Assembly: GCF_002865585.1 (NCBI RefSeq)
Contig: NZ_CP025581.1
Span: 3,534,001-3,598,000 of the forward strand
Source of the DNA: Nocardioides houyundeii
Lineage (GTDB): Bacteria > Actinomycetota > Actinomycetes > Propionibacteriales > Nocardioidaceae
DNA length: 64,000 nt
Direction of reading: 5' to 3'
This document shows, piece by piece, positions 36,901 through 45,112 of this stretch. Each line of letters begins with the position of its first letter. Positions within the stretch are counted from its first letter, which is position 1. The notes beneath the pieces were generated by a model that had not been told where the DNA came from, did not search any database, and was given only the letters and a program-made list of their open reading frames with translations. The position numbers and the translations under genes were made by a program.

Positions 36901-38473
36901 AGAGCGTGCTGCGCCTCTCGGTCGCGGACCAGCCGTGGTGGGGCGACCACGCGTTCTACAAGCAGCCGCCGGGCTGGGACTGCCTGGAGGACGAGTTCCC
37001 GCTGGTCCCGATGACCGCGATCCTGCAGATGGCCTCCGACGAGGCCGAGGCGCTGGTGCCCGGCACGGTGACGACTGTGATCGAGTCGGTGCGGGCGTTC
37101 AAGTGGCTCGCGGTGGAGCCGGCGGTGGAGGTGACCGTGCGCGCCGCGATCGATGCCGCCGCGACCGCCGCCGCTCCCCCCGGTACGACAGTGGTGCGCT
37201 GCAGCGTGGACGGCCACGCCCGCGCCGTGGTCCACCTCGCCCCCGGCACCCCGACGCGCCGGCGCCGGCGGCCAGGCCGGTCAACGGGAGCCTGCAGATC
37301 CCGGTGCCGGTGGATCGCATCTACGCCGAGGGGCACCTGTTCCACGGACCCGAGTACCAGGGGCTGCGGTCGGTGGACGTCTTCGGCACCGACGGGGTCA
37401 GCGGCTGGTTGGAGAGCCAGCGCGCGCCGGGCGCCCTGCTGGACAACGCCGGTCAGCTGTTCGGCTACTGGATGGCGACCGCGGTCGACAAGGACCGCCT
37501 GGTGCTGCCCACCTCGATCGACCGGATCTCGTTCTTCTCCCCGCACCCGGTGCCGGGCACCCCGGTGCACTGCGTGGTCAACTGCACCGAGCTGACCGAC
37601 AAGACGGTCCGGGCCGACCTCGAGCTCACCGTGGACGGCGTGCTGTGGTGCCGCATCGACGGGTGGGAGGACCGCCGCTTCCAGAGCGACGACCGGCTCT
37701 TCCTGCTGCTGCGCACGCCGAGCGAGCGGCTGCTGGCCGAGCCCCAGCCGGGCGGCTGGGTGCTGGTGCGCGAGGGCTGGCCGGACTCGGCATCGCGCGA
37801 CGTGGTGATGCGCCGCTTCCTCGGCGCCGCCGAGCGCGCCGAGTACCAGGGCCGCAACCCCCGCGCCCAGCGCACCTGGCTGCTGGGCCGGATCGCGGTC
37901 AAGGACGCCGTACGCCGGTTGCTCACCGACCGTGGCGCGGGGCCGATGTTCCCGGTCGAGGTGGCGGTCGCCAACCTCGAGAGCGGCCAGCCGGTGGTGC
38001 GTACGCCGGCCGCGGACGACGTGCGGGTGTCCATCGCCCACAGCCAGGGGCTGGGCGTGGCGATGGCCGACGTGGGACGAGACGTCGGGATCGACGTGGA
38101 GCTGGTCGCGCCCCGCTCCTCGATCTTCGAGTCGGCCTCGCTGAGCAGCAGCGAGCACGCGCTGTTCGAGCGGCTGGTCCGCTCCGAGGACCGCGACCGC
38201 GAGCTGACCCGCTGGTGGGCCGCCAAGGAGGCCGCCGCGAAGTGCCGCGGCACCGGCCTCCAGGGCCGCCCCCGTGACTTCGAGGTGGTCCAGGTCGTTG
38301 GCGAACACCTGCAGGTCGGCGACCAGTGGGTCGCCACCACCTCGCTGCACCATCCACCCCAGATGTCACCCGCGAGCTCCGCCCCGGAGCCGCACGCACC
38401 GCAGGAGTACGTCGTTGCCTGGACTGTCGCACAACCTGTCGCACAACCCGACGGAGGACCCCACCATGACTGA
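33906..38473 (+). CDS. PUFA-synthase-like PKS: KS-AT-DH-phosphopantetheinyl transferase (apparent frameshift)
   Basis: Starts at GTG 33906, overlapping the first PKS by 8 bases. KS is at about 10-465 (Cys217 in VDAACASS, His352, His391) and AT at about 565-850 (GHSLGE, Ser634). A linker carrying the second palindromic element is at about 948-980. A double-hotdog dehydratase begins near 999 (WWGDHAFY, His1015). A C-terminal Sfp/AcpS-type phosphopantetheinyl transferase has GIDVE and WWAAKEAAAK. The frame breaks inside the dehydratase: it continues as Arg-rich nonsense to 37595, while the true sequence (NGSLQIPVPVDRIYAEGHLFHGPEY) is in the next frame. One extra C near 37240-37252 restores 1522 residues. 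The built-in PPTase could activate the ACPs of this cluster. Without the correction both DH and PPTase would be lost. Confidence 0.88.
36749..36845 (+). repeat. in-frame palindromic repeat element, copy B (second PKS)
   Basis: Same 97-bp unit as 31387-31483. The right-hand palindrome is longest here: AACCCCGCCTAGGCGGGGTT at 36820-36839 is a perfect 20-bp palindrome. The core CGGTT ... AACCG can pair as an outer stem, so the whole unit can fold into a branched structure. It encodes PPRRVSPRFEGVAKATNRR and then EPRLGG in the AT-DH linker, in the same reading frame as copy A. Confidence 0.85.
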
Positions 38474-38762
38474 GACCGCGCAGATCACGCCCGAGAGCGT
38501 GCTCGCCGAGCTGGAGCGGATCCTGACCGTGGTGGTCGGCGACGACCTGCTGCTCGACGGGCCGCTGACCCCGGAGACCTCCTTCGACGCCGACCTGCAG
38601 CTGGAGAGCATCGAGTTCGTGGCGCTGGCCGACCAGCTGCTCGCCACCTACGGCGAGAAGGTCGACTTCGTCTCCTGGATGGCCGGCATGCAGCTCGACG
38701 AGATCGTGGGCCTGAGCGTCGGTCAGGTCATCGACTTCGTCGTCACCTCGGTCCGGAGCTGA
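38466..38762 (+). CDS. acyl carrier protein
   Basis: 98 residues with the phosphopantetheine attachment motif LESIEFV (Ser48) in a helical ACP fold. The preceding acidic stretch DADLQLES is the usual binding face for partner enzymes. It overlaps the end of the KS-AT-DH-PPTase gene by 8 bases, so it is made with the synthase. It is a third carrier besides the two tandem ACPs and could hold a starter unit or hand the finished chain to the hydrolase or glycosyltransferase downstream. The role is inferred from position. Confidence 0.85.
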   Translation: MTETAQITPESVLAELERILTVVVGDDLLLDGPLTPETSFDADLQLESIEFVALADQLLATYGEKVDFVSWMAGMQLDEIVGLSVGQVIDFVVTSVRS

Positions 38763-38766
38763 CGCC

Positions 38767-39570
38767 ATGCCCCAGGTGGAGGCCAACGGTCTGTCGTTCC
38801 ACGTGCAGGTGATCCGCCACGACGACGGCACCGAGTCGGGTGCGCACCGGCCCCCGGTGGTGATGCTGCACGGGCTGGTCATCGACAACCTGTCGAGCTG
38901 GTTCTACACGATCGCGCACCCCCTGGCGCTGAGCTCCGACGTGCACCTGTTCGACCTGCGCGGCCACGGCCGCAGCGAGATGCCGCCGACCGGCTACTCG
39001 GTGGCCTGCAACGTCGACGACCTGGTGGCGCTGCTGGACCTGTGGGGCATCGACGAGCCGGTGCACCTGTTCGGCAACAGCTTCGGCGGGGTGGTCGCGC
39101 TGGCCTTCGCGCACCGGCACCCCGAGCGGGTGGCCAGCCTGTTCCTCATCGAGGCGCACTTCGCGGTCGAGGGCTGGGCCGAGCACATGGCCGGCAGCCT
39201 GGCGCTGGCCGCGTTCGGCCTCGACGAGGACGCCGTCCAGGAGTGGATGGCGACCAACCCCGACCGCAAGCTCACCCGGGTGGCGCGGCGCAGCGAGAGG
39301 TTCCTGATGGAGACCTCGCTGATCGACGACCTCAAGGCCGAGCAGCCGATCGGCTTCCTGCCCCAGATCGGGTGCCCGGTGCATGCGATGTACGGCAGTG
39401 AGTCCGACATCCTGCACCTGGCCCGGGAGCTGGAGACCCAGCTGCCGGACTGTCGCCTGGAGATCGTGGAGGGCACCACCCACTCCCTGCTCACCGAGCG
39501 CAGCGAGCTGGTCCGCGAGCGCGCCCTGGAGTGGATCGGGGCCTTCACCACAGCGCCGGTAGGGGCCTGA
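38767..39570 (+). CDS. alpha/beta hydrolase (possible thioesterase of the lipid cluster)
   Basis: 267 residues. The oxyanion loop MLHGLVIDN, DLRGHGRSE, nucleophile elbow GNSFGG (Ser105) and late His in GTTHSLL give a complete Ser-Asp-His set for the alpha/beta hydrolase fold. The acid is probably the Asp in GSESD. It starts 4 bases after the ACP stop. The two PKS proteins contain no thioesterase domain, so this enzyme is the natural candidate to release the acyl chain from an ACP. An esterase role on the product is the alternative. Confidence 0.85.
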   Translation: MPQVEANGLSFHVQVIRHDDGTESGAHRPPVVMLHGLVIDNLSSWFYTIAHPLALSSDVHLFDLRGHGRSEMPPTGYSVACNVDDLVALLDLWGIDEPVHLFGNSFGGVVALAFAHRHPERVASLFLIEAHFAVEGWAEHMAGSLALAAFGLDEDAVQEWMATNPDRKLTRVARRSERFLMETSLIDDLKAEQPIGFLPQIGCPVHAMYGSESDILHLARELETQLPDCRLEIVEGTTHSLLTERSELVRERALEWIGAFTTAPVGA

Positions 39571-39572
39571 GG

Positions 39573-40766
39573 GTGACGCGCTTCCTGTTCGTGGTGCCGC
39601 CCTTCACCGGGCACGTCAACCCGACCATCCCGGTGGCCACCGCCCTGATGACCCGCGGTCACGACGTGGCCTGGACCGGACTGCCGGGCCTGGTCGACCC
39701 GCTGCTGCCGGCCGGCTCGACGTTCTTCCCGGCCACCTCGACCGACGTCGCCGAGTACGTCGCGGGCGCCGGCGAGCGGCGCCCCGACCTGCGGGGCGCG
39801 GCGGCGTTCAAGTTCCTCCAGGAGGAGGTGCTGCTGCCACTGGCCGAGGCGATGATCGACGGGGTCGACGCGGCGGTGGACGCGTTCGGCGCCGACGTGC
39901 TGGTGGTGGACCAGCAGGCGCTCGCCGGGGCCGTGGTGGCCCGGCGCCGGGGACTGCCGTGGGCCACCTCGGCGACCACGTCCGCCGAGCTGGTCGACCC
40001 GCTGTCCGCGCTGCCCCTGGTCGCCGAGCAGATGCACGCCCGGCGGGTGGAGCTGCAGCTGGCGCACGGCGTACCGGAGGAGGTGGCGACCTCCGGCGAC
40101 CTCCGGGTCTCCGAGCACCTGGTGCTGGCCTACACCACCCAGACGCTGGTCGGTCCGCCGACGATCAGTACGCCGGTCTGCTTCGTCGGCCCCGCCACCC
40201 TGGGACGGCCCGAGGCCGACGACTTCCCCTGGGAGCTGCTGCGCCCCGAGCTGCCCACGGTGCTGGTCTCGCTCGGCACCCTGAACGCCGACGCCGGTGG
40301 CCGCTTCTGGCGGGTGGCCGCCGAGGCGTGCCGCGACCAGCCGTGGCAGGCGGTCTTCGTGGCACCGGCCGAGCTGGTGCCGGACCCGCCGCCCAACGTG
40401 CTGGTGCGGACCCGGGTGCCGCAGCTGTCGTTGCTGCGCCGGGTGGACGCCGTGGTCTCCCACGCCGGGCACAACACGGTCTGCGAGTCCCTGGCCGCGG
40501 GTCTGCCGCTGGTGCTGGCGCCGATCCGCGACGACCAGCCGGTGGTGGCCGAGCAGGTGGTGGCCGCCGGTGCGGGGGTGCGGGTGCGGTTCGCCCGGGT
40601 GCGCCCCGACGAGCTGAGGTCGGCGATCCAGCTGGTGCTCACCGACCCCGACCTGGGGGCGGCGGCCGGACGCATCGCAGCGTCGTTCGCGGCTGCCGGC
40701 GGGGGCCGGGCCGCAGCCGAGGCTCTGGTCGTGCTCGCGTCGCGCCGGGCCGCCGTACGCCCGTGA
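39573..40766 (+). CDS. UGT/MGT-type glycosyltransferase (GT1 family)
   Basis: 397 residues with the two-lobed GT-B fold. The N-lobe begins RFLFVVPPFTGHVNPTIPVA (acceptor side, with the catalytic His of GHVNP). The C-lobe has VLVSLGTLN and the sugar-nucleotide signature SHAGHNTVCESLAAGLPLVL ... DDQPVVAEQV. The start GTG 39573 lies 2 bases after the hydrolase stop, and an AGGGG run precedes it. Relatives glycosylate macrolides, sterols, carotenoids and lipids. In this operon a hydroxy-lipid acceptor made by the PKS is likely, so the end product may be a glycolipid (inference). Confidence 0.9.
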   Translation: MTRFLFVVPPFTGHVNPTIPVATALMTRGHDVAWTGLPGLVDPLLPAGSTFFPATSTDVAEYVAGAGERRPDLRGAAAFKFLQEEVLLPLAEAMIDGVDAAVDAFGADVLVVDQQALAGAVVARRRGLPWATSATTSAELVDPLSALPLVAEQMHARRVELQLAHGVPEEVATSGDLRVSEHLVLAYTTQTLVGPPTISTPVCFVGPATLGRPEADDFPWELLRPELPTVLVSLGTLNADAGGRFWRVAAEACRDQPWQAVFVAPAELVPDPPPNVLVRTRVPQLSLLRRVDAVVSHAGHNTVCESLAAGLPLVLAPIRDDQPVVAEQVVAAGAGVRVRFARVRPDELRSAIQLVLTDPDLGAAAGRIAASFAAAGGGRAAAEALVVLASRRAAVRP

Positions 40767-40817
40767 CGGGAAGCCGGAGCACCGATCGGGCCCGGCAGAT
40801 GGTGCTCTCGGTTCCCG
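40767..40817. terminator. bidirectional terminator hairpin between convergent genes
   Basis: CGGGAAGCCGGAGCACC (40767-40783) pairs with GGTGCTCTCGGTTCCCG (40801-40817) as two stems of 6-7 bp around an internal loop. It occupies the whole 51-bp gap between the glycosyltransferase stop and the EF-G-like gene stop, so it can serve both directions and marks the end of the lipid operon. Confidence 0.6.
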
Positions 40818-42941
40818 TCAGCGCGGACGGCGGGGCACCTTGGCCGCCAGCTCCTCGGGCATCGGCTCGTAGTGGGCGAACTCCCGGCTGAAGGTGCCGA
40901 CCCCGTGGGTGGCGGCACGCAGGTCGACGGCGTAGCGGACCAGCTCGGTCTGCGGCACCACGGCGTGCACCAGGGTCCGGGCCGACCCGACCTGGTCGGT
41001 GCCGAGCAGGCGGCCCCGGCGGGCGGACAGGTCGCTCATGGTCTCCCCCACCAGGGCGTCCTGGACCAGCACCGAGACCTTGTCGTAGGGCTCGAGCAGC
41101 ACCACGCCCACGCTCTCCGCGGCCTCCTTCAGCGCCAGGGCGCCGGCAGCCTGGAAGGCCATGTCCGAGCTGTCCACGCTGTGCGCCTTGCCATCGGTCA
41201 GGGTGGCCCGCAGGTCGACCAAGGGGTAGCCCAGCCGCACCCCCAGCTCCATCTGGGCCCGCACCCCCTTCTCCACCGAGGCCACGAAGTGGCGCGGCAC
41301 CGCGCCGCCGACGACCCGGTCGGCGAACTCGAACCCGGCGCCACCGGGCAGCGGCTCGACCTCGACGTCGCAGACGGCGTACTGGCCGTGGCCGCCGGAC
41401 TGCTTCACGTGCCGGCCGTGCCCCTTGGCCGCCCCGGTCAGCCGCTCGCGCAACGGCACGACCAGGTCGCTGACCGCCACCTCGACCCCGTGTGACCTCA
41501 GCCGCTCCAGCGCCAGCTCGGCGTGGGCCTCACCCAGCACCCACAGCACCACCTGGTGGGTCTCGGCGTTGCGCTCCACCCGCAGGCTGGGGTCCTCGGC
41601 GGCGAGCCGGGCCAGCGCACCGGACAGCTTCTCCTCGTCCGAGCGGGTGGCGGCCTGGATCGCCACCGGCAGCTGGGGGTCCGGCGCCGTCCAGGGCTTC
41701 AGGACCCGGGGCTCCTCGGGGGTGCTCAGGGTGTCCCCGGTCTCCGCGGTGGTCAGCCGGCTCACGCACCCGATGTCGCCGGCCACGAGCTCGGGGGCCG
41801 GCACCAGGGCAGCCCCGAAGGGATGGGACAGCGCGCCCGTCCGCTCGTCGGCGTCGTGGTCCTCATGGCCGCTGGCGTCGCCGAAGAAGGAGGAGGCGTG
41901 CCCGGAGACGTGCAGGCTCTGGTCGGGACGGAGCGTGCCGGAGAAGACCCGCACCATGCTGAGTCGCCCCACGTAGGGGTCGCTGGTGGTCCCGATCACC
42001 TGGGCGACCAGGGGACCGGACGGGTCGGCGGTCAGCGGCGGGGCCGTCTTCCCTGCGGGCGTGAACACCTCCGGAGAGGGGTGCGTGGCGGGTGCCGGGA
42101 ACCCGGCGACCACGAGGTCCAGCAGCTCGGTGAGTCCGACGCCGGTGGCCGCGCAGACCGGCACCACCGGGTGGAACAGTCCGTGCCGCATCGCCTCGGC
42201 GACGTCGGCGACCAGGGCCTCCTCGCCGACCTCGCCCCCCTCGAGGTAGTCGTCCATCAGCTGCTCGTCCTCGGCCTCCTCGACGATCGCCTCGACGAGG
42301 CGGGCGTGCGCGGCCCGGGCCTCCTCGAACGAGGCCTCGTGGGCGAGCAGGTGGGTCAGCCCGGTGACCTCGGCGTGCTCGGTGGTCAGCGCGAAGAGCG
42401 GCAGCACCCGGTCGCCGAGCTCCTCGCTCACGGCCGCGACCACGAGGTCGAGGTCGGCGCGCGCGTGGTCGAGCTTGGTCACCACGACCGCCGAGGGCAC
42501 CGCCGCCTCGACACCCTCGCGCATCATCTGACGCGTGGCCTCGTCCAGCGAGCCGTCGGTGGCCGCGTTCGCCGGCACCACCAGGAGCGCCGCGTCGGCG
42601 GCCCGGAGGCCGGCCCGCACCTCCCCGGCGAAGTCGGCGTACCCGGGGGTGTCGATGAGGTTGATCTTGGTGCCCCCGTGCACCACCGGTACGACGGACA
42701 GCGCGGCCGAGCGCTGGTGCACCCGCTCGAACTCCTCGAAGTCCGACAGGGTGGTGCCGTCCTCCACCCGGCCGGCGCGGGTGACGGCGCCGGTGTGCAG
42801 GGCCAGGGCCTCCACCAGGGAGGTCTTTCCGCCGGCGGTCGGTCCCACCAGGACGACGTTGCGGACCCGGTCGGGCTCGGCCACGCAGAGGTCGTGCTGG
42901 GTGGCCCGATGAGTGGCTCGCTGGCCGGTCCTGTCCGCCAT
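40818..42941 (-). CDS. elongation factor G-like GTPase (EF-G2 type)
   Basis: 707 residues with EF-G domain order: G domain, domain II, then III-V. G1 is GPTAGGKT (33-40), G3 DTPGYAD and G4 TKLD. The canonical EF-G G1 (AHIDAGKT) and G4 (NKMD) are altered, and the G2 region is unlike fusA. This fits the actinobacterial EF-G-like paralog group, not the housekeeping factor and not a Tet(M)-type ribosomal protection protein by simple inspection. ATG 42941 is chosen; an upstream frame to 43022 is unlikely. The biological role of the group is not settled. Confidence 0.88.
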   Translation of the reverse strand: MADRTGQRATHRATQHDLCVAEPDRVRNVVLVGPTAGGKTSLVEALALHTGAVTRAGRVEDGTTLSDFEEFERVHQRSAALSVVPVVHGGTKINLIDTPGYADFAGEVRAGLRAADAALLVVPANAATDGSLDEATRQMMREGVEAAVPSAVVVTKLDHARADLDLVVAAVSEELGDRVLPLFALTTEHAEVTGLTHLLAHEASFEEARAAHARLVEAIVEEAEDEQLMDDYLEGGEVGEEALVADVAEAMRHGLFHPVVPVCAATGVGLTELLDLVVAGFPAPATHPSPEVFTPAGKTAPPLTADPSGPLVAQVIGTTSDPYVGRLSMVRVFSGTLRPDQSLHVSGHASSFFGDASGHEDHDADERTGALSHPFGAALVPAPELVAGDIGCVSRLTTAETGDTLSTPEEPRVLKPWTAPDPQLPVAIQAATRSDEEKLSGALARLAAEDPSLRVERNAETHQVVLWVLGEAHAELALERLRSHGVEVAVSDLVVPLRERLTGAAKGHGRHVKQSGGHGQYAVCDVEVEPLPGGAGFEFADRVVGGAVPRHFVASVEKGVRAQMELGVRLGYPLVDLRATLTDGKAHSVDSSDMAFQAAGALALKEAAESVGVVLLEPYDKVSVLVQDALVGETMSDLSARRGRLLGTDQVGSARTLVHAVVPQTELVRYAVDLRAATHGVGTFSREFAHYEPMPEELAAKVPRRPR

Positions 42942-43007
42942 GGAGCCAGCAAACTCCCCTCGCGGGTGAGGCACAAGACCCCCGGCGTTCGCGGTGCCGA
43001 GCACGGG

Positions 43008-43013
43008 TAGCCT
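43008..43013 (+). promoter_or_regulatory. -10 box of a probable leaderless menB transcript
   Basis: TAGCCT ends 7 bases before ATG 43021, and no ribosome-binding site is present. This spacing places transcription start at or near the A of the start codon, as in leaderless actinobacterial mRNAs. Confidence 0.45.
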
Positions 43014-43020
43014 CACGCCC

Positions 43021-43956
43021 ATGAGTGCGATCGATGGCGTCTCCGAGATCTTCGACCCGAGCGACTGGGACCCGGTCCCCGGCTTCGAGGACCTGACCGA
43101 CCTGACCTACCACCGGGCCAAGGCCCACGGCACGGTCCGGATCGCCTTCGACCGCCCCGACGTGCTCAACGCGTTCCGTCCGCACACGGTCGACGAACTG
43201 CTGCGCACCCTGGAGCACGCCCGCACCTCCGGCGACGTGGGCTGCGTGCTGCTGACCGGCAACGGCCCCAGCGACAAGAACGGCAAGTGGGCCTTCTGCA
43301 CCGGCGGCGACCAGCGGATCCGCGGCAAGGCCGGCTACCAGTACGAGACCGACGGGCACGTCGAGGCCGGCGCCCCGCCCAACCCGATCGACAAGGCCAA
43401 GCTGGCCCGCCTGCACATCCTGGAGTGCCAGCGGCTGATCCGCTTCATGCCCAAGATCGTGATCTGCGTGGTCCCGGGCTGGGCCGCCGGCGGCGGGCAC
43501 TCCCTGCACGTGGTCGCCGACCTCACCCTGGCCAGCGCGGAGCACGCGCGCTTCAAGCAGACCGACGCCGACGTGGGCTCCTTCGACGGCGGCTTCGGGT
43601 CGGCGTACCTGGCCCGCCAGGTGGGGCAGAAGTTCGCCCGCGAGATCTTCTTCCTCGCCGACGAGTACGACGCGCAGGAGATGCACCAGATGGGCGCGGT
43701 CAACCGGGTCGTGCCGCACGCCGACCTGGAGAAGGTGGCGCTGGAGTGGGGCCGCAAGATCAACGGCAAGTCCCCGACCTCGCAGCGGATGCTGAAGTAC
43801 TCGTTCAACATGATCGACGACGGCCTCGTCGGGCAGCAGCTCTTCGCGGGAGAGACCACGCGGCTGGCCTACATGACCGACGAGGCGCAGGAGGGTCGCG
43901 ACCAGTTCCTGGAGAAGCGGGAGCCGGACTGGTCGCCGTTCCCCTGGTACTACTGA
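43021..43956 (+). CDS. menB: 1,4-dihydroxy-2-naphthoyl-CoA synthase (MenB)
   Basis: 311-residue crotonase-fold enzyme that closes the second ring of 1,4-dihydroxy-2-naphthoyl-CoA in menaquinone synthesis. Landmarks are FDRPDVLNAFRPHTVDEL, WAFCTGGDQRIRG, the oxyanion-hole strand VVPGWAAGGGHSLH, TDADVGSFDGGFGSAYLARQ with the catalytic Asp, and the C-terminal WSPFPWYY. It is cytosolic. The other men genes are not in the window. A frame from 42994 exists but ATG 43021 fits homology and the leaderless promoter. Confidence 0.95.
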   Translation: MSAIDGVSEIFDPSDWDPVPGFEDLTDLTYHRAKAHGTVRIAFDRPDVLNAFRPHTVDELLRTLEHARTSGDVGCVLLTGNGPSDKNGKWAFCTGGDQRIRGKAGYQYETDGHVEAGAPPNPIDKAKLARLHILECQRLIRFMPKIVICVVPGWAAGGGHSLHVVADLTLASAEHARFKQTDADVGSFDGGFGSAYLARQVGQKFAREIFFLADEYDAQEMHQMGAVNRVVPHADLEKVALEWGRKINGKSPTSQRMLKYSFNMIDDGLVGQQLFAGETTRLAYMTDEAQEGRDQFLEKREPDWSPFPWYY

Positions 43957-43966
43957 GTCCGCGCGT

Positions 43967-45019
43967 TCACGCGTCTCCTCCGTCCAGGTCGGACATGTCG
44001 AGCACGAAACGGTAGCGAACGTCGTTGCGCCGGAGCCGGTCGAGAGCCGTGTTCACCTGCGACGACGGCAGCACCTCGATGTCGGCAGCGACGCCGTTGT
44101 CCGCGCAGAACTGGAGCATCTCGGCTGTCGCTCGACGGCCTCCGCTGCCCGCGGAGCTGAGCCTCTTGCGACCGATGAGCAGGTCGGTGGTCTCGAGCGT
44201 GACGGGACCGAGGTAGCCGACGACGCTGAGGGTGCCGTCCATCGCCACCAGCTTGAGGTACGGGGCCAGGTCGTGGGCGGCTGAGATGGTGTCGATGACC
44301 ACGTCGAAGGTGTCGCGTGCCGCAGCCATCTGCTCGCCGTCGGTGGAGTCGATCAGGTCGTCAGCGCCGAGCCGGTGCGCGTCGTCGCGCTTGTCCGGGG
44401 TGCGGCTGATGACGGTCGTCGCGGCGCCGAGCGCTACGGCCAGCTTGACGGCGAGGTGGCCCAGGCCGCCGAGCCCAGCGATGGCGACGCGGCTGCCGGG
44501 ACCGACGCCGAGGGCGCGCAGGGGCTCCCAGACCGTGACACCGGCGCACATCAGCGGGGCGGCCGCAGCCGGGTCGAGGCCAGCGGGGAGGCGGTAGGCG
44601 AAGGCTTCCCGCACGACGTACTCGCGGGAGTACCCGCCCAGGGTGATCGACCCGTCCTGCCGGTCGGTACCGCCGTAGGTCAGCGTCGGGAAGGAGTAGC
44701 AGAAGTTCTCCTGCCCGGCGGTGCACATGGCGCACTCGCCGCAGGAGTCGACGATGTTGCCCACCGCGACCCGATCGCCGACCGAGAAGGCGGTGACCTC
44801 CGGCCCGGTTGCGGTCACCACGCCGGTGAACTCATGCCCGGGCACCAGAGGCGCCTTCGCCTCAGGGTCGTCGAGCTGCAGGGCGTGGAGGTCGCTGTGG
44901 CACACCCCGCAGAAGTCGACCTGCACCGCAAGGTCATCGGGGCGGAGCTCCCGTCGCTCCAGCGTCGTTCGTCGCAGCTCCGCCGAGCCGGCCGCGTGCC
45001 AACCAAGGGACGTTCTCAT
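43967..45019 (-). CDS. zinc-dependent NAD(P) alcohol dehydrogenase (CAD/YahK-like)
   Basis: 350 residues, medium-chain dehydrogenase/reductase. Catalytic zinc ligands Cys40 and His62/Glu63 lie in DFCGVCHSDLH and PGHEFTGV. The four structural-zinc Cys are in DSCGECAMCTAGQENFC. The Rossmann motif GLGGLGHLAVK follows. It interconverts alcohols and aldehydes. It is divergent from a TetR regulator with two operators in the gap, so expression is probably induced by an aldehyde or similar ligand. It is convergent with menB, with 10 bases between stops. Confidence 0.9.
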   Translation of the reverse strand: MRTSLGWHAAGSAELRRTTLERRELRPDDLAVQVDFCGVCHSDLHALQLDDPEAKAPLVPGHEFTGVVTATGPEVTAFSVGDRVAVGNIVDSCGECAMCTAGQENFCYSFPTLTYGGTDRQDGSITLGGYSREYVVREAFAYRLPAGLDPAAAAPLMCAGVTVWEPLRALGVGPGSRVAIAGLGGLGHLAVKLAVALGAATTVISRTPDKRDDAHRLGADDLIDSTDGEQMAAARDTFDVVIDTISAAHDLAPYLKLVAMDGTLSVVGYLGPVTLETTDLLIGRKRLSSAGSGGRRATAEMLQFCADNGVAADIEVLPSSQVNTALDRLRRNDVRYRFVLDMSDLDGGDA

Positions 45020-45030
45020 ACCTACTCCTT

Positions 45031-45052
45031 AAACAGACTGTTCGGTCTGCTT
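45031..45052. promoter_or_regulatory. TetR operator candidate 1 (ADH side)
   Basis: AAACAGAC-TGTTCG-GTCTGCTT is a 22-bp palindrome with 7 of 8 arm positions matching. It lies 11 bases before the dehydrogenase start, so a bound repressor would shut the gene. Confidence 0.65.
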
Positions 45053-45080
45053 CATGCTGGCACACCTCTCGCGGCAGAGC

Positions 45081-45100
45081 AAACCAACCGTTCTGTTTGA
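45081..45100. promoter_or_regulatory. TetR operator candidate 2 (TetR side)
   Basis: AAACCAACCGTTCTGTTTGA shares the pattern AAAC-N2-AC-(T/C)-GTTC-(G/T)-GT-(C/T)-TG with the site 50 bp away. It directly abuts the -10 box of the regulator at 45101, which suits autorepression. Confidence 0.6.
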
Positions 45101-45106
45101 TAGACT
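45101..45106 (+). promoter_or_regulatory. -10 box TAGACT of a probable leaderless tetR transcript
   Basis: TAGACTGGTGGCATG places the hexamer 6 bases before the start codon, with no ribosome-binding site between. Confidence 0.5.
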
Positions 45107-45112
45107 GGTGGC

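Noticed and set aside
40818..42941. Tetracycline-resistance ribosomal protection protein
   Set aside because: The EF-G-like sequence lacks recognisable Tet(M)/Tet(O) loop motifs and matches better the actinobacterial EF-G2-like paralogs.
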